Below are positions 1-6,789 of a stretch of 8,818 nucleotides of DNA, in pieces. Every line of letters begins with the position of its first letter. The stretch's first letter is position 1. The notes under the pieces are model-generated. The model was given only the letters and a program-made list of their open reading frames with translations, was not told the DNA's origin and did no database searches. The translations under genes were made by a program, and so were the position numbers. Location: assembly GCA_002483865.1 (NCBI GenBank), contig DLIT01000187.1, forward strand, positions 12,112-20,929, in the 5' to 3' direction. This DNA is from Brevundimonas sp. UBA7635. GTDB lineage: Bacteria > Pseudomonadota > Alphaproteobacteria > Caulobacterales > Caulobacteraceae.

Positions 1-1769
1 TCGCCATCGAGGACCGCCGCTTTTACCACCACCCCGGCTTTGACCCGATCGGCATGAGCCGCGCCATGGCGTCAAACCTCAAGGCCGGCCGTGTGGTCCA
101 GGGGGGCTCGACCATCACCCAGCAACTGGCCAAGAACCTGTTCCTGACGCCAGAGCAGAACATCAAGCGCAAGGTCCAGGAACTGATCCTCGCCGTCTGG
201 CTGGAGATGAAATTCACCAAGAAGGAGATCCTGGCCCTCTATATGAACCGGGTCTATTTCGGAGCCGGTGCCTATGGAATCGAGGCGGCATCACAACGCT
301 ACTTTGACAAGAGCGCCGATAAGCTGACCGTGGGCGAATCCGCGCTTCTGGCTGGTCTGCTCAAGGCGCCGTCGCGATATTCGCCAGTCAGCGAGAGCGA
401 ACGTTCAGCCACCCGTGCCAATGTCGTGCTGAACGAAATGGTTGAGGTCGGGGTCATCACCCCGGCCCAGCGCGCCGCCGCCGTGGCCGAGCCGGTGCGC
501 GTCTCGCGCACCCTGGCCAGCCAGCACGCCCAGTATTTCATCGACTGGCTGGACAAGCAGATACGCGGCCTGGTTGGCGAAATCAGCGAGGACATGGTGG
601 TCGAGACCACCCTGGACCTAACCTTGCAGACCGACGCCGAGCGCGCGGTGCGCCGTGTGCTGGATGCCGAAAAGGGCCGGGGCGTCGAACAGGCCGCTCT
701 GGTCGCCCTGGACGGCGAGGGACGGGTGCGCGCCATGATCGGCGGGGCCTCCTATGGTGACAGTCAGTTCAACCGGGCCACAGAGGCCCGGCGCCAGTCC
801 GGCTCGGCGTGGAAACCCTTTGTCTATCTGACGGCGGTCGAGGCTGGCTACACTCCGACCAGCACGGTTGTCGATCAACCCGTCACCATCGGCGGCTGGT
901 CGCCACGCAACTATTCCGGCCGCTTCTCGGGCGAGATGACCTTTGCCCAATCCGTGGCCCAGTCGACCAATACGGTTGCGGCCTATCTGGCCGACCAGGT
1001 CGGGCGCGACGCCGTCGCCCGTACGGCGCGGCGTCTGGGCATCACCAGCGAGATCGGGCTTCAGCCATCAATGGCCCTGGGCGCTGTCGAGGTCAGCCCG
1101 CTGGAAATGACCCAGGCCTATGCCGTCTTTGCCAACGGCGGCAAGCGCGTCAGCGCCTGGGGTATAAGCCGGATCCGCACTCCGTCGGGGCGGGTCATCT
1201 ATCAGCACGCTGTGGGTGAGAACCCGCAGGCGATCCAGAACCCCTCGCTCTACTACATGAACCAGATGCTGCGTGGCGTCGTCACCTCGGGCACCGCCCG
1301 TGGCGCGGCCATCAGCGGCCGGGACCTGGCGGGCAAGACCGGTACCACCTCGGACTATCGGGACGCCTGGTTCGTTGGCTACACCGGCGGCTTTGTCGCT
1401 ACCGTCTGGGTGGGCAAGGACAACAACAAGCCCATGGCCCGCGTGACCGGCGGTGGCGCGCCCGCTGCTATCTGGAAGGGTTTCATGGCCTCGGCCCTGC
1501 CGCGCCTTGCGGTCCAGGCCATCCCCGATGGCCCGCCCCTGCCGCCAGGTTGGCAGCCGGTCGATCCGATCGGGGACCTGATGGGCCAGGTCGTCGATCC
1601 CTATGCCATCGAGACCTATGAGTCCGCCTCGCCCTCTGCCACCGAGGGCACGCCATTGATACAGGTCCTGCCGCCCGCTCAGGACGCCGGCTCACCCCAG
1701 CCAGAGCGCCAACCCGCACCACAGCCAACACCCCGCAACGAAAACAGGCCCCAGACCCTCTTCTTCTGA
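1..1769 (+). CDS. Class A penicillin-binding protein (bifunctional transglycosylase/transpeptidase), 5' end missing
   Basis: This is a bifunctional peptidoglycan synthase acting on the periplasmic face of the inner membrane. It polymerises lipid II glycan chains (GT51 domain) and cross-links their peptides (penicillin-binding domain). The frame is open from base 3, so the cytoplasmic tail and membrane anchor lie outside the window; 588 residues are visible. GT51 motifs are intact: [10 protein letters not shown] with its catalytic Glu at bases 9-38, then [15 protein letters not shown], then the [14 protein letters not shown] region. Counting from the Met at base 54, the transpeptidase motifs are SAWK (Ser251 nucleophile, Lys254), STN (304-306) and KTGT (428-431). 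The last 45 or so residues are Pro/Gln-rich and probably disordered. The short distance between the two domains argues against the large PBP1A form with an extra OB-type domain. I do not assign a specific Pbp paralogue. The gene converges on the metallopeptidase gene with a 7-bp gap. Confidence 0.95.
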   Translation, partial: AIEDRRFYHHPGFDPIGMSRAMASNLKAGRVVQGGSTITQQLAKNLFLTPEQNIKRKVQELILAVWLEMKFTKKEILALYMNRVYFGAGAYGIEAASQRYFDKSADKLTVGESALLAGLLKAPSRYSPVSESERSATRANVVLNEMVEVGVITPAQRAAAVAEPVRVSRTLASQHAQYFIDWLDKQIRGLVGEISEDMVVETTLDLTLQTDAERAVRRVLDAEKGRGVEQAALVALDGEGRVRAMIGGASYGDSQFNRATEARRQSGSAWKPFVYLTAVEAGYTPTSTVVDQPVTIGGWSPRNYSGRFSGEMTFAQSVAQSTNTVAAYLADQVGRDAVARTARRLGITSEIGLQPSMALGAVEVSPLEMTQAYAVFANGGKRVSAWGISRIRTPSGRVIYQHAVGENPQAIQNPSLYYMNQMLRGVVTSGTARGAAISGRDLAGKTGTTSDYRDAWFVGYTGGFVATVWVGKDNNKPMARVTGGGAPAAIWKGFMASALPRLAVQAIPDGPPLPPGWQPVDPIGDLMGQVVDPYAIETYESASPSATEGTPLIQVLPPAQDAGSPQPERQPAPQPTPRNENRPQTLFF

Positions 1770-1776
1770 GGCGCAG

Positions 1777-2490
1777 TCAGCCACCCACGGCGTGCAGAGC
1801 CGCGCCGTGGTCCCTCAGCCATTGGCGGTGAGGCTTGTGGTCGCCGACCAGCCGGTGCACCACCGCCCAATAGGCCGGGCTGTGGTCGGCATGGACCAGG
1901 TGGGCCACCTCGTGCGCGGCCAGGTAGTCGGCCACGGCCTGCGGAGCCATGATCACGCGCCACGAATAGCGGATCGAGCGGTTGTGCGGGCTGCATGAGC
2001 CCCAGCGCGAACGAGTGTCGACAATGGATATCCGCACAGGGGCCTGGCCCAGCGTCGCCAGGTGCGCCTCGGTCCGGGCGGTCAGGAAGTCACGCGCCGC
2101 ACGTTTGAACCAGTTCTCGATGCGGCGCGAAAAGGCCTCGCCCTCGCCGCCTGAGCGCAGCACCGGCCCCTGGGGCATCTGCACCAGCCGGGCAGCGCCG
2201 GCCCCGCCGGTCGCCTCCAGTCGCACAGTCTGGCCCAGCCACAGAACCTCGCCGCCCGGAACCAGGGGCACCATCTCGATACGGGCCGCCAGTCGTTCGG
2301 CAATCCAGACCTGGCGGGTGCGGGCAAAGGCCACGACCTGCTTTAGATGACGCTCGGACGGTGCCACGGCCACAGCTTCACCGGCGCGGGCATCTATACG
2401 AATCGACAGTCGGCGTGCCCGTGGATTGACCGACAGGCGGAGGTACCCGCCCGCTTCAAGCGGCAGCCGCTGTCCGTTTTGATACTTCAT
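1777..2490 (-). CDS. YgjP-like (DUF45/M48-related) zinc metallopeptidase
   Basis: A 237-residue protein of the YgjP-like metallopeptidase family, named SprT-like or M48-like in many annotations. It is probably cytoplasmic, since no signal peptide or membrane segment is visible. The zinc site is complete: HEVAH at residues 193-197, with a third histidine ligand (His203) in DHSPAYW. The family hallmark RSRWGSCS lies at 160-167. The N-terminal half is the usual beta-rich region (RRLSIRIDARAG). I chose the ATG at 2490 because GAGGGC sits about 6 bases upstream and the protein then begins at the normal family length. The open frame continues upstream to 2613 but lies inside phaZ, and the Met at 2502 has no ribosome binding site. 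The start overlaps the phaZ end by 35 bp, suggesting translational coupling. The physiological substrate of this family is not established. Confidence 0.88.
   Translation of the reverse strand: MKYQNGQRLPLEAGGYLRLSVNPRARRLSIRIDARAGEAVAVAPSERHLKQVVAFARTRQVWIAERLAARIEMVPLVPGGEVLWLGQTVRLEATGGAGAARLVQMPQGPVLRSGGEGEAFSRRIENWFKRAARDFLTARTEAHLATLGQAPVRISIVDTRSRWGSCSPHNRSIRYSWRVIMAPQAVADYLAAHEVAHLVHADHSPAYWAVVHRLVGDHKPHRQWLRDHGAALHAVGG
1785..1810. repeat. 8-bp inverted repeat at the convergent gene ends
   Basis: CCACGGCG (1785-1792) and CGCCGTGG (1803-1810) form a perfect GC-rich inverted repeat with a 10-base loop, inside the last codons of the metallopeptidase gene and just after the PBP stop codon. 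No T-tract follows on either strand, so it is not a canonical intrinsic terminator. It could still stabilise the 3' ends of the two converging transcripts. Confidence 0.3.
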
Positions 2491-3736
2491 CCAGGCCCTC
2501 ATTGCGGGCGATGAAGTCGCGCACCCGCGGATAGATTTCGTCGCGGAACCTGCGTCCGTTGAAGACGCCATAATGGCCGACACCGGGCTGAACATACAGC
2601 AGGCGACGGTCATCAGGAATATGGGGCGTCAGGCCGTGCGCCGCCTGGGTCTGGCCAACTCCCGAGATATCGTCCTTCTCGCCCTCGATAGTGGCCAGGC
2701 CGATATCGGTAATGGCATCCAGCCGCACCGGCCGCCCGCGATGCTCCAGCAGGCCCCGCGCCAGAAGATGCTGCTGGAAGACGATATCGATGGTCTGAAG
2801 ATAGAACTCTTCGCTCAGGTCCAGCACCGACAGGTATTCGTTATAGAATTCCTCGTGCTTCTCGACCCCGTCGCCGTCCCCGGTGACCAGACTGTCGAAA
2901 TAGCGCCTGTGGGCGTCGATATGCTTTTCCTCGTTCATCGACATGAAGCTGTAGAGTTGGACAAAGCCCGGATAGACCCGCCGACCAGCTCCCGGATAGG
3001 GCAGCGGCACGGTGTGGATCATATTCGACCTGAACCAGGCAAAGGGCTTGGCCTCGGCCAGCTGGTTGGTCACCGTTGGCGACAGGCGTGCATCAATGGG
3101 CGAGCCCATGAAGGTCATGCTGGCCGGACGGTGCGGATCCTCGTCCTCGGCCATAAGAGCACAGGCGGCCAGGACCGGCGGGCCGGGCTGGCAGACCGCC
3201 ACCACATGAGCCCCGGGGCCGAGGACCGTCAGCATTGCCCGCACATGGTCGATGTAGTCGTCGAAGTCGAAGCGACCTTCCAGCATCGGCACCTGCCGGG
3301 CATTGATCCAGTCGGTGACATAGACATCGTGGTCCGCGGCAAAGCTCTCGACCGTGCCGCGCAGCAGCGTGGCATAGTGGCCGGACAGAGGGGCCACGAT
3401 CAGGACCCGGGGCGCATCCACCGGGCGGCCCGCCGCCTTCAAGTCGGCCTCATGGCGGCGGAACCGCACCAGCCGGCACCAGGGTGAGGACCAGACCACT
3501 TCCTGGGTTGTTGACACCGGACAGCCGTCGATCTCGATCACATCCAGCCGCCATTCCGGTTTGCCATAGCGACGGGTCAGGCTTTCAAAAAGCTCGGCCG
3601 AGGCATAGGCCGTGCGGCCGATGGCCGTCTCAGACACCGGGTTGAAAGGCGAGGACCAGAATTGCCGCGCCATCTGTGCGCCGACGCGGAATGGCAGGGC
3701 TGAATGATAAGCGAGCTCGTGAAACGTATAGAGCAT
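2456..3736 (-). CDS. phaZ: Intracellular polyhydroxybutyrate (PHB) depolymerase
   Basis: A 426-residue alpha/beta-hydrolase of the intracellular PHB depolymerase family. It degrades native PHB storage granules in the cytoplasm to hydroxybutyrate oligomers or monomers. The lipase-box position carries cysteine, as in the Ralstonia PhaZ1 type: VAVCQPGPP with Cys182. The other predicted triad members are Asp355 or Asp356 (in EGEKDDISG) and His388 (in QPGVGHYGVF). As I recall, these match the numbering of Ralstonia PhaZ1 (Cys183, Asp355, His388) almost exactly. The length is normal for the family. I chose the ATG at 3736 because the family begins MLY-x-hydrophobic and GGGAA precedes it; an in-frame ATG at 3778 would add 14 atypical residues. 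There is no secretion signal, as expected for an intracellular enzyme. It lies 73 bp downstream of the SCO1 gene on the same strand and overlaps the following metallopeptidase gene. Confidence 0.94.
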   Translation of the reverse strand: MLYTFHELAYHSALPFRVGAQMARQFWSSPFNPVSETAIGRTAYASAELFESLTRRYGKPEWRLDVIEIDGCPVSTTQEVVWSSPWCRLVRFRRHEADLKAAGRPVDAPRVLIVAPLSGHYATLLRGTVESFAADHDVYVTDWINARQVPMLEGRFDFDDYIDHVRAMLTVLGPGAHVVAVCQPGPPVLAACALMAEDEDPHRPASMTFMGSPIDARLSPTVTNQLAEAKPFAWFRSNMIHTVPLPYPGAGRRVYPGFVQLYSFMSMNEEKHIDAHRRYFDSLVTGDGDGVEKHEEFYNEYLSVLDLSEEFYLQTIDIVFQQHLLARGLLEHRGRPVRLDAITDIGLATIEGEKDDISGVGQTQAAHGLTPHIPDDRRLLYVQPGVGHYGVFNGRRFRDEIYPRVRDFIARNEGLDEVSKRTAAAA

Positions 3737-3809
3737 GTTTTCCCAGACGCGATGCGCACCGATGCGGCAGTGCAGCATATTCCAGGGCTCCAGGCAAAAG
3801 CTTGTTCCC

Positions 3810-4430
3810 TTAACCCTTGGCCATCTCGTTGCGGATCAACTCGGCCGTGCGCTTTGGCCCCAGGTCGTGGGCCACGGCAGAGCGGAACTGGCCGTCAGGC
3901 CCCATCAGATAAACGGTCAGGGTGTGATTCATCGTATAGCCTTCGCCTTCGCCCACCTTCTGGAAGTAGGCGCGGTAAACCTTGGCCGCCTGGGCCACCT
4001 GTTCCGGCGTCCCGGTCAGCCCCATGACCCCATCGGGAAAGCCCTCTGAAGACAGGTAGTCGCCCAGCATCTGGGGCGTGTCACGTTCTGGGTCGATGCT
4101 GATGAAGAGGATCTGCATATCCCTGGCGTCCTCGCCCAGTTGCTGCTGAACCGCGTCCAGCACCCCCAGGGTCGTGGGGCAGTAGTCGGGGCAGTGGGTG
4201 AAGCCAAAGAAGACCAGGCTCCACTTGCCATCCAGGATCGACTGGTCGACCACCTGGCCATCATGCCGCGTCAGGGTGAAGTCACCACCGATCAGCGGCT
4301 GTCCGGTGCCAGCGACCACGGCAGGATTGGCCTGCTGGCGCGAGCCGACTACAAACAGGGTCACCAGGCCGATCGCCAGGGCCATGACGGCACAGGCAGC
4401 GGCAAACAGAACGACGGAACGACGCGGCAT
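3810..4430 (-). CDS. senC: SCO1/SenC family copper-binding protein
   Basis: A 206-residue membrane-anchored thioredoxin-fold protein. This family delivers copper to the CuA or CuB site of cytochrome oxidase, or acts as a thiol-disulfide reductant for its subunits, on the periplasmic side. A single hydrophobic N-terminal segment (about residues 5-29) acts as signal anchor. The copper ligands are present: CPDYC (Cys80, Cys84) within FGFTHCPDYCPTT, and His169 in YTMNHTLTVY. The conserved SIDPERDTP segment follows. The ATG at 4430 is chosen because AGGGAGAG stands just upstream; the longer frame to 4478 adds residues with no signal character. It is divergent from regB across 66 bp. In Rhodobacter, senC is also a neighbour of regB and regA, which supports both this call and the identity of the two-component genes. 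Confidence 0.94.
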   Translation of the reverse strand: MPRRSVVLFAAACAVMALAIGLVTLFVVGSRQQANPAVVAGTGQPLIGGDFTLTRHDGQVVDQSILDGKWSLVFFGFTHCPDYCPTTLGVLDAVQQQLGEDARDMQILFISIDPERDTPQMLGDYLSSEGFPDGVMGLTGTPEQVAQAAKVYRAYFQKVGEGEGYTMNHTLTVYLMGPDGQFRSAVAHDLGPKRTAELIRNEMAKG

Positions 4431-4496
4431 TAATCTCTCCCTGGGCCAGACCACACGCAAGGTGCAGACCACCGGCATACGGTCTATAGAAGACAG
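4431..4496. promoter_or_regulatory. Divergent senC/regB intergenic region with a TCTATAGA element
   Basis: This 66-bp region must hold at least the start signals of both divergent genes. On the minus side AGGGAGAG is a good ribosome binding site for senC. On the plus side the perfect palindrome TCTATAGA (4483-4490) contains a TATAGA that could be a -10 element for regB. Transcription would then begin at or beside the GTG at 4497. I see no convincing -35 hexamer for it, and no clear RegA-binding motif. The promoter assignment is inference. Confidence 0.4.
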
Positions 4497-5993
4497 GTGA
4501 GCCCCGCTGAAGCCCCCTCCCTGTCGCAGGCTGTCGCTGCCGCCGTAGGTCCCGCCCCAGCCATGGAGTCCCCGCGTGAGACTCCACGGGGTCGCGGCCT
4601 GTCACTGCACACCCTGATTGTCCTGCGCTGGCTGGCCATCATGGGCCAGACCTCGGCCATTCTGACCGCAGATTTCGCCCTGCATTTCCCTCTGCCGCTG
4701 TGGGAATGCCTGGCGGTCATCGGAGCCAGCGTGGTGATGAACCTGGTCACCATGGCCCGCGCGCGCCAGATCGACGGGGCCCTGCCCGATGGTCCGCGCA
4801 CGGCGGCCCAGCTGGGCTTTGATATCCTGCAGTTGGCCACCCTGCTGGCCCTGACCGGGGGCCTGGCCAATCCCTTCTGCCTGCTGCTGGTCGCCCCCGT
4901 GACCATTGCCGCCGCCGCCCTGCCCGCGCGCCAGGCCATTGTGCTGAGCATCATGGCGGTCCTGGCGGTGGGCTGCCTGTTCTACTGGTCCCTGCCCCTG
5001 CCGTGGCGGATGCACGAACATCTGGAGCTGCCGCTGCTGTATCGTCTGGGCCTGGGCCTGGCGCTGACCACCGGGGTGCTGTTCACCTCTGGCTATGCGT
5101 GGAAGGTCGCCGCCGACGCCGAGAAGCTGGAGCTGGCCCTCGCCACCACCCAGGATGTCCTGCAGCGCGAACAGAGGCTGGCGGCCCTGGGGGGCCTGGC
5201 CGCCGCCGCCGCTCATGAACTGGGCACGCCCCTGGCCACCATCCAGGTCGTGGCCAAGGAAATGCTGCGCGCCTCGCCTCCCGACAGCCCCGGTGCAGAA
5301 GATGCCGCCCTGATCCTGCAACAGGCCGAGCGTTGCCGGGAGATCCTGAAACAGCTCTCCGACCAGCCCGAAGAGGGCGATCCCCTCTATGCCGATGTCG
5401 ACCTGAAGACCCTGCTCGAAGAAGTGGTGGCCCCTCATCGCGGCTTTGACCTGGAGTTCAGCACTCAGGTGCGGCTGCCCAGCGGCCAGGTCCTGCCCCG
5501 CATCTGGCGTTTGCCCGAGATCATCCACGGCCTATCGACCCTGATCGAAAACGCAGCTGACTTTGCCAAGAGCCGGGTCAGGGTCACAGCTATCGTCGAT
5601 GCGGGCTGGATCGAGATCGAAATTCTTGACGACGGGCCTGGCTTTGCCCCCGAAATTCTGCCGCGACTGGGCGAACCCTATGTCACCAGCCGGCCGCAGA
5701 CCAAGGCCCGGCGCGCCCTGGCAGCGCAGCTGAGCGCCTCGACCCGCGGGCCTTCACGCCTGACGCCCCATCCGGCCGTGTCGACCCCCATCGCCCCCAG
5801 CCAGGGCGGCATGGGCCTGGGCTTCTTCATCGCCCGCACACTTCTGGAGCGTACCGGAGGCAAGGTCTCGGTCAGCGCGGGCGAAGGGGAGAAGGGCCAG
5901 CCCAAGGGTGCCCGCGTTACCGTCCGCTGGCCGCGCCCCGCCCTTGAAATCGCCAGTCCTGCGCTGGACGGCCTTTCCGTAGGTGGAACCTGA
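4497..5993 (+). CDS. regB: RegB/PrrB/ActS-type redox-sensing histidine kinase
   Basis: A 498-residue inner-membrane sensor kinase of the RegB family, which senses quinone and thiol redox state and phosphorylates RegA. About six hydrophobic segments lie between residues 38 and 201. The family signature GGLANPF (121-127), tied to ubiquinone sensing, is intact. The H-box AAAHELGTPLATIQ gives phosphoacceptor His240. Cys280 in AERCREIL corresponds to the redox-active cysteine of Rhodobacter RegB (Cys265). ATP-binding boxes follow: LIENAADFA (Asn352), DDGPGF (378-383) and GGMGLGFFIA (437-446). Between the GEPYVTSRP segment and GGMGLG there are 36 residues rich in Ala, Pro and Ser, longer than I remember for the family. 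The GTG at 4497 is used as start; ATG 4563 (residue 23) is a reasonable alternative, because residues 1-35 are low-complexity and only weakly family-like. regA follows 69 bp downstream on the same strand. Confidence 0.95.
   Translation: MSPAEAPSLSQAVAAAVGPAPAMESPRETPRGRGLSLHTLIVLRWLAIMGQTSAILTADFALHFPLPLWECLAVIGASVVMNLVTMARARQIDGALPDGPRTAAQLGFDILQLATLLALTGGLANPFCLLLVAPVTIAAAALPARQAIVLSIMAVLAVGCLFYWSLPLPWRMHEHLELPLLYRLGLGLALTTGVLFTSGYAWKVAADAEKLELALATTQDVLQREQRLAALGGLAAAAAHELGTPLATIQVVAKEMLRASPPDSPGAEDAALILQQAERCREILKQLSDQPEEGDPLYADVDLKTLLEEVVAPHRGFDLEFSTQVRLPSGQVLPRIWRLPEIIHGLSTLIENAADFAKSRVRVTAIVDAGWIEIEILDDGPGFAPEILPRLGEPYVTSRPQTKARRALAAQLSASTRGPSRLTPHPAVSTPIAPSQGGMGLGFFIARTLLERTGGKVSVSAGEGEKGQPKGARVTVRWPRPALEIASPALDGLSVGGT
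4564..4586. repeat. 7-bp inverted repeat carrying two GANTC sites
   Basis: TGGAGTC (4564-4570) and GACTCCA (4580-4586) form a perfect inverted repeat with a 9-base loop, inside regB codons 23-30. Each arm carries a GANTC site, the target of the CcrM methyltransferase in Caulobacterales. The alternative regB start ATG 4563 overlaps the first arm. The repeat is visible in the sequence; any function is unknown. Confidence 0.35.
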
Positions 5994-6062
5994 TGTCGCA
6001 GTTGGGCCTTGCCACTTGACCCCGCCCGGCTCAGCCCTGACGTGAGGGGCAGGAGATGCTGA

Positions 6063-6617
6063 ATGCCTGACCTTGAGACCCGTATCGCGGCCCTGGCCGA
6101 CAAAAGTCTGCTCTTGCTTGACGACGATCAGGCCCTGCGCACCCGTCTGGGCCGCGCCTTGGAAGCGCGGGGCTTTATCGTGACCCTGGCCGGGTCGGTG
6201 GCCGAGGCGCAGGACGTCCTGCGCAGTGCCGCCCCCGCCTTTGCGGTCCTGGACATGCGCCTGGAAGATGGCAATGGCCTGAAAGTGGTCGAGGTCATCC
6301 GTGAACAGCGCGAGGATGCCCGCATCGTCATGCTGACCGGCTATGGGGCCATCGCCACGGCTGTGGCGGCGGTCAAGGCCGGAGCCGTCGACTATCTGCA
6401 AAAGCCCGCCGACGCCGACGACGTGGTCAAGGCCCTGCTTTCGACCGGCGAAGCCCCCGAGCCGCCCGAAAACCCCATGAGCGCTGACCGGGTGCGCTGG
6501 GAACACATCCAGCGCGTCTATGAGCTGTGCGATCACAATGTCTCGGAAACCGCCCGCCGCCTGGGCATGCACCGCCGCACCCTGCAACGCATCCTGGCCA
6601 AGCGCGCACCCAGATAA
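6063..6617 (+). CDS. regA: RegA/PrrA/ActR-type response regulator
   Basis: A 184-residue two-domain cytoplasmic transcription regulator, the partner of RegB. The receiver domain (about residues 13-125) has the acidic pocket DDD (20-22), phosphoacceptor Asp64 in AVLDMRLEDG, Thr92 in LTGYG and Lys114 in LQKPAD. A short proline-rich linker (APEPPENP) leads to a compact Fis-like helix-turn-helix. Its sequence NVSETARRLGMHRRTLQRIL (159-178) is the near-invariant DNA-binding signature of RegA/PrrA/ActR. In known systems this protein controls respiration, redox balance and often carbon or nitrogen fixation genes. The ATG at 6063 is preceded by AGGAG at 6051-6055 with 7-base spacing. An earlier ATG at 6056 is in another frame and stops after four codons. 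The gene is co-directional with regB and ends in an intrinsic terminator. Confidence 0.96.
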   Translation: MPDLETRIAALADKSLLLLDDDQALRTRLGRALEARGFIVTLAGSVAEAQDVLRSAAPAFAVLDMRLEDGNGLKVVEVIREQREDARIVMLTGYGAIATAVAAVKAGAVDYLQKPADADDVVKALLSTGEAPEPPENPMSADRVRWEHIQRVYELCDHNVSETARRLGMHRRTLQRILAKRAPR

Positions 6618-6640
6618 GCCAAAGGCTTGTCTGGGTTTTT
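6609..6640 (+). terminator. Rho-independent terminator of regA
   Basis: Bases 6609-6620 pair with 6624-6635 (CCCAGATAAGCC with GGCTTGTCTGGG), giving a 12-bp stem with one U-G wobble and an AAA loop. TTTTT follows at 6636-6640. The stem begins inside the last regA codons and includes the TAA stop (6615-6617), so terminator and coding sequence overlap. Confidence 0.88.
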
Positions 6641-6641
6641 A

Positions 6642-6786
6642 GGGGCCTATCGCGCTTCGCGCCGCTTGAAGCGTTTTTGGTGCCTATCGCGCTTCGCGCT
6701 GCTTGAGGCAGGTTGGTGCCTATCGCGCTTCGCGCTGCTTGAGGCGGGTTGGTGCCTATCGCGCTTCGCGCTGCTTGAGGCAGGTT
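6642..6786. repeat. 36-bp tandem repeat, three near-identical copies plus one diverged
   Basis: Three consecutive 36-bp units occupy 6679-6714, 6715-6750 and 6751-6786. The first and third are identical; the second differs at one base (GAGGCGGG for GAGGCAGG). A diverged 37-base copy precedes them at 6642-6678 and ends in TTTTT. Each unit contains GCGC-TTC-GCGC, a 4-bp stem with a 3-base loop. An outer GCCT/AGGC pairing is also possible within a unit. Across some unit borders AGGCA-GGTTGG-TGCCT can pair instead. The array lies between the convergent ends of regA and mmcB, stopping 3 bases short of the mmcB stop codon. A unit of 36 bases keeps frames open and yields repetitive 12-residue shadow translations, which I do not regard as protein. 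Confidence 0.92.
6652..6678 (+). terminator. Second terminator-like hairpin within the first repeat copy
   Basis: CGCTTC (6653-6658) pairs with GAAGCG (6668-6673) across a 9-base loop, and TTTTT follows directly (6674-6678). It lies 12 bases after the main regA terminator and could act as a backup. The stem is short, so this call is tentative. Only this diverged repeat copy has the T-tract. Confidence 0.45.
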
Positions 6787-6789
6787 GGA

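Noticed and set aside
2491..2613. N-terminal extension of the metallopeptidase to 2613
   Set aside because: It lies within phaZ, is not family-like, and the ATG at 2490 has a good ribosome binding site.
2573..3487. 304-codon open frame on the + strand
   Set aside because: It is antisense to phaZ, whose catalytic motifs and length are clear; GC-rich codon use leaves the opposite strand open.
4602..5528. 308-codon open frame on the - strand, Gln/Gly-rich
   Set aside because: It is the antisense shadow of regB; the composition is an artefact of Leu/Ala/Pro codons read backwards.
6056..6070. Earlier ATG just upstream of regA (6056)
   Set aside because: It is in another frame, stops after four codons and lies right against AGGAG; ATG 6063 has correct spacing.
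5754..6587. 277-codon open frame on the - strand
   Set aside because: It is antisense to the end of regB and to regA, both of which have complete signature motifs.
6642..6786. Possible CRISPR array (regular 36-bp periodicity)
   Set aside because: The units are directly adjacent with no unique spacers between them, so this is a tandem repeat. No cas genes are present.
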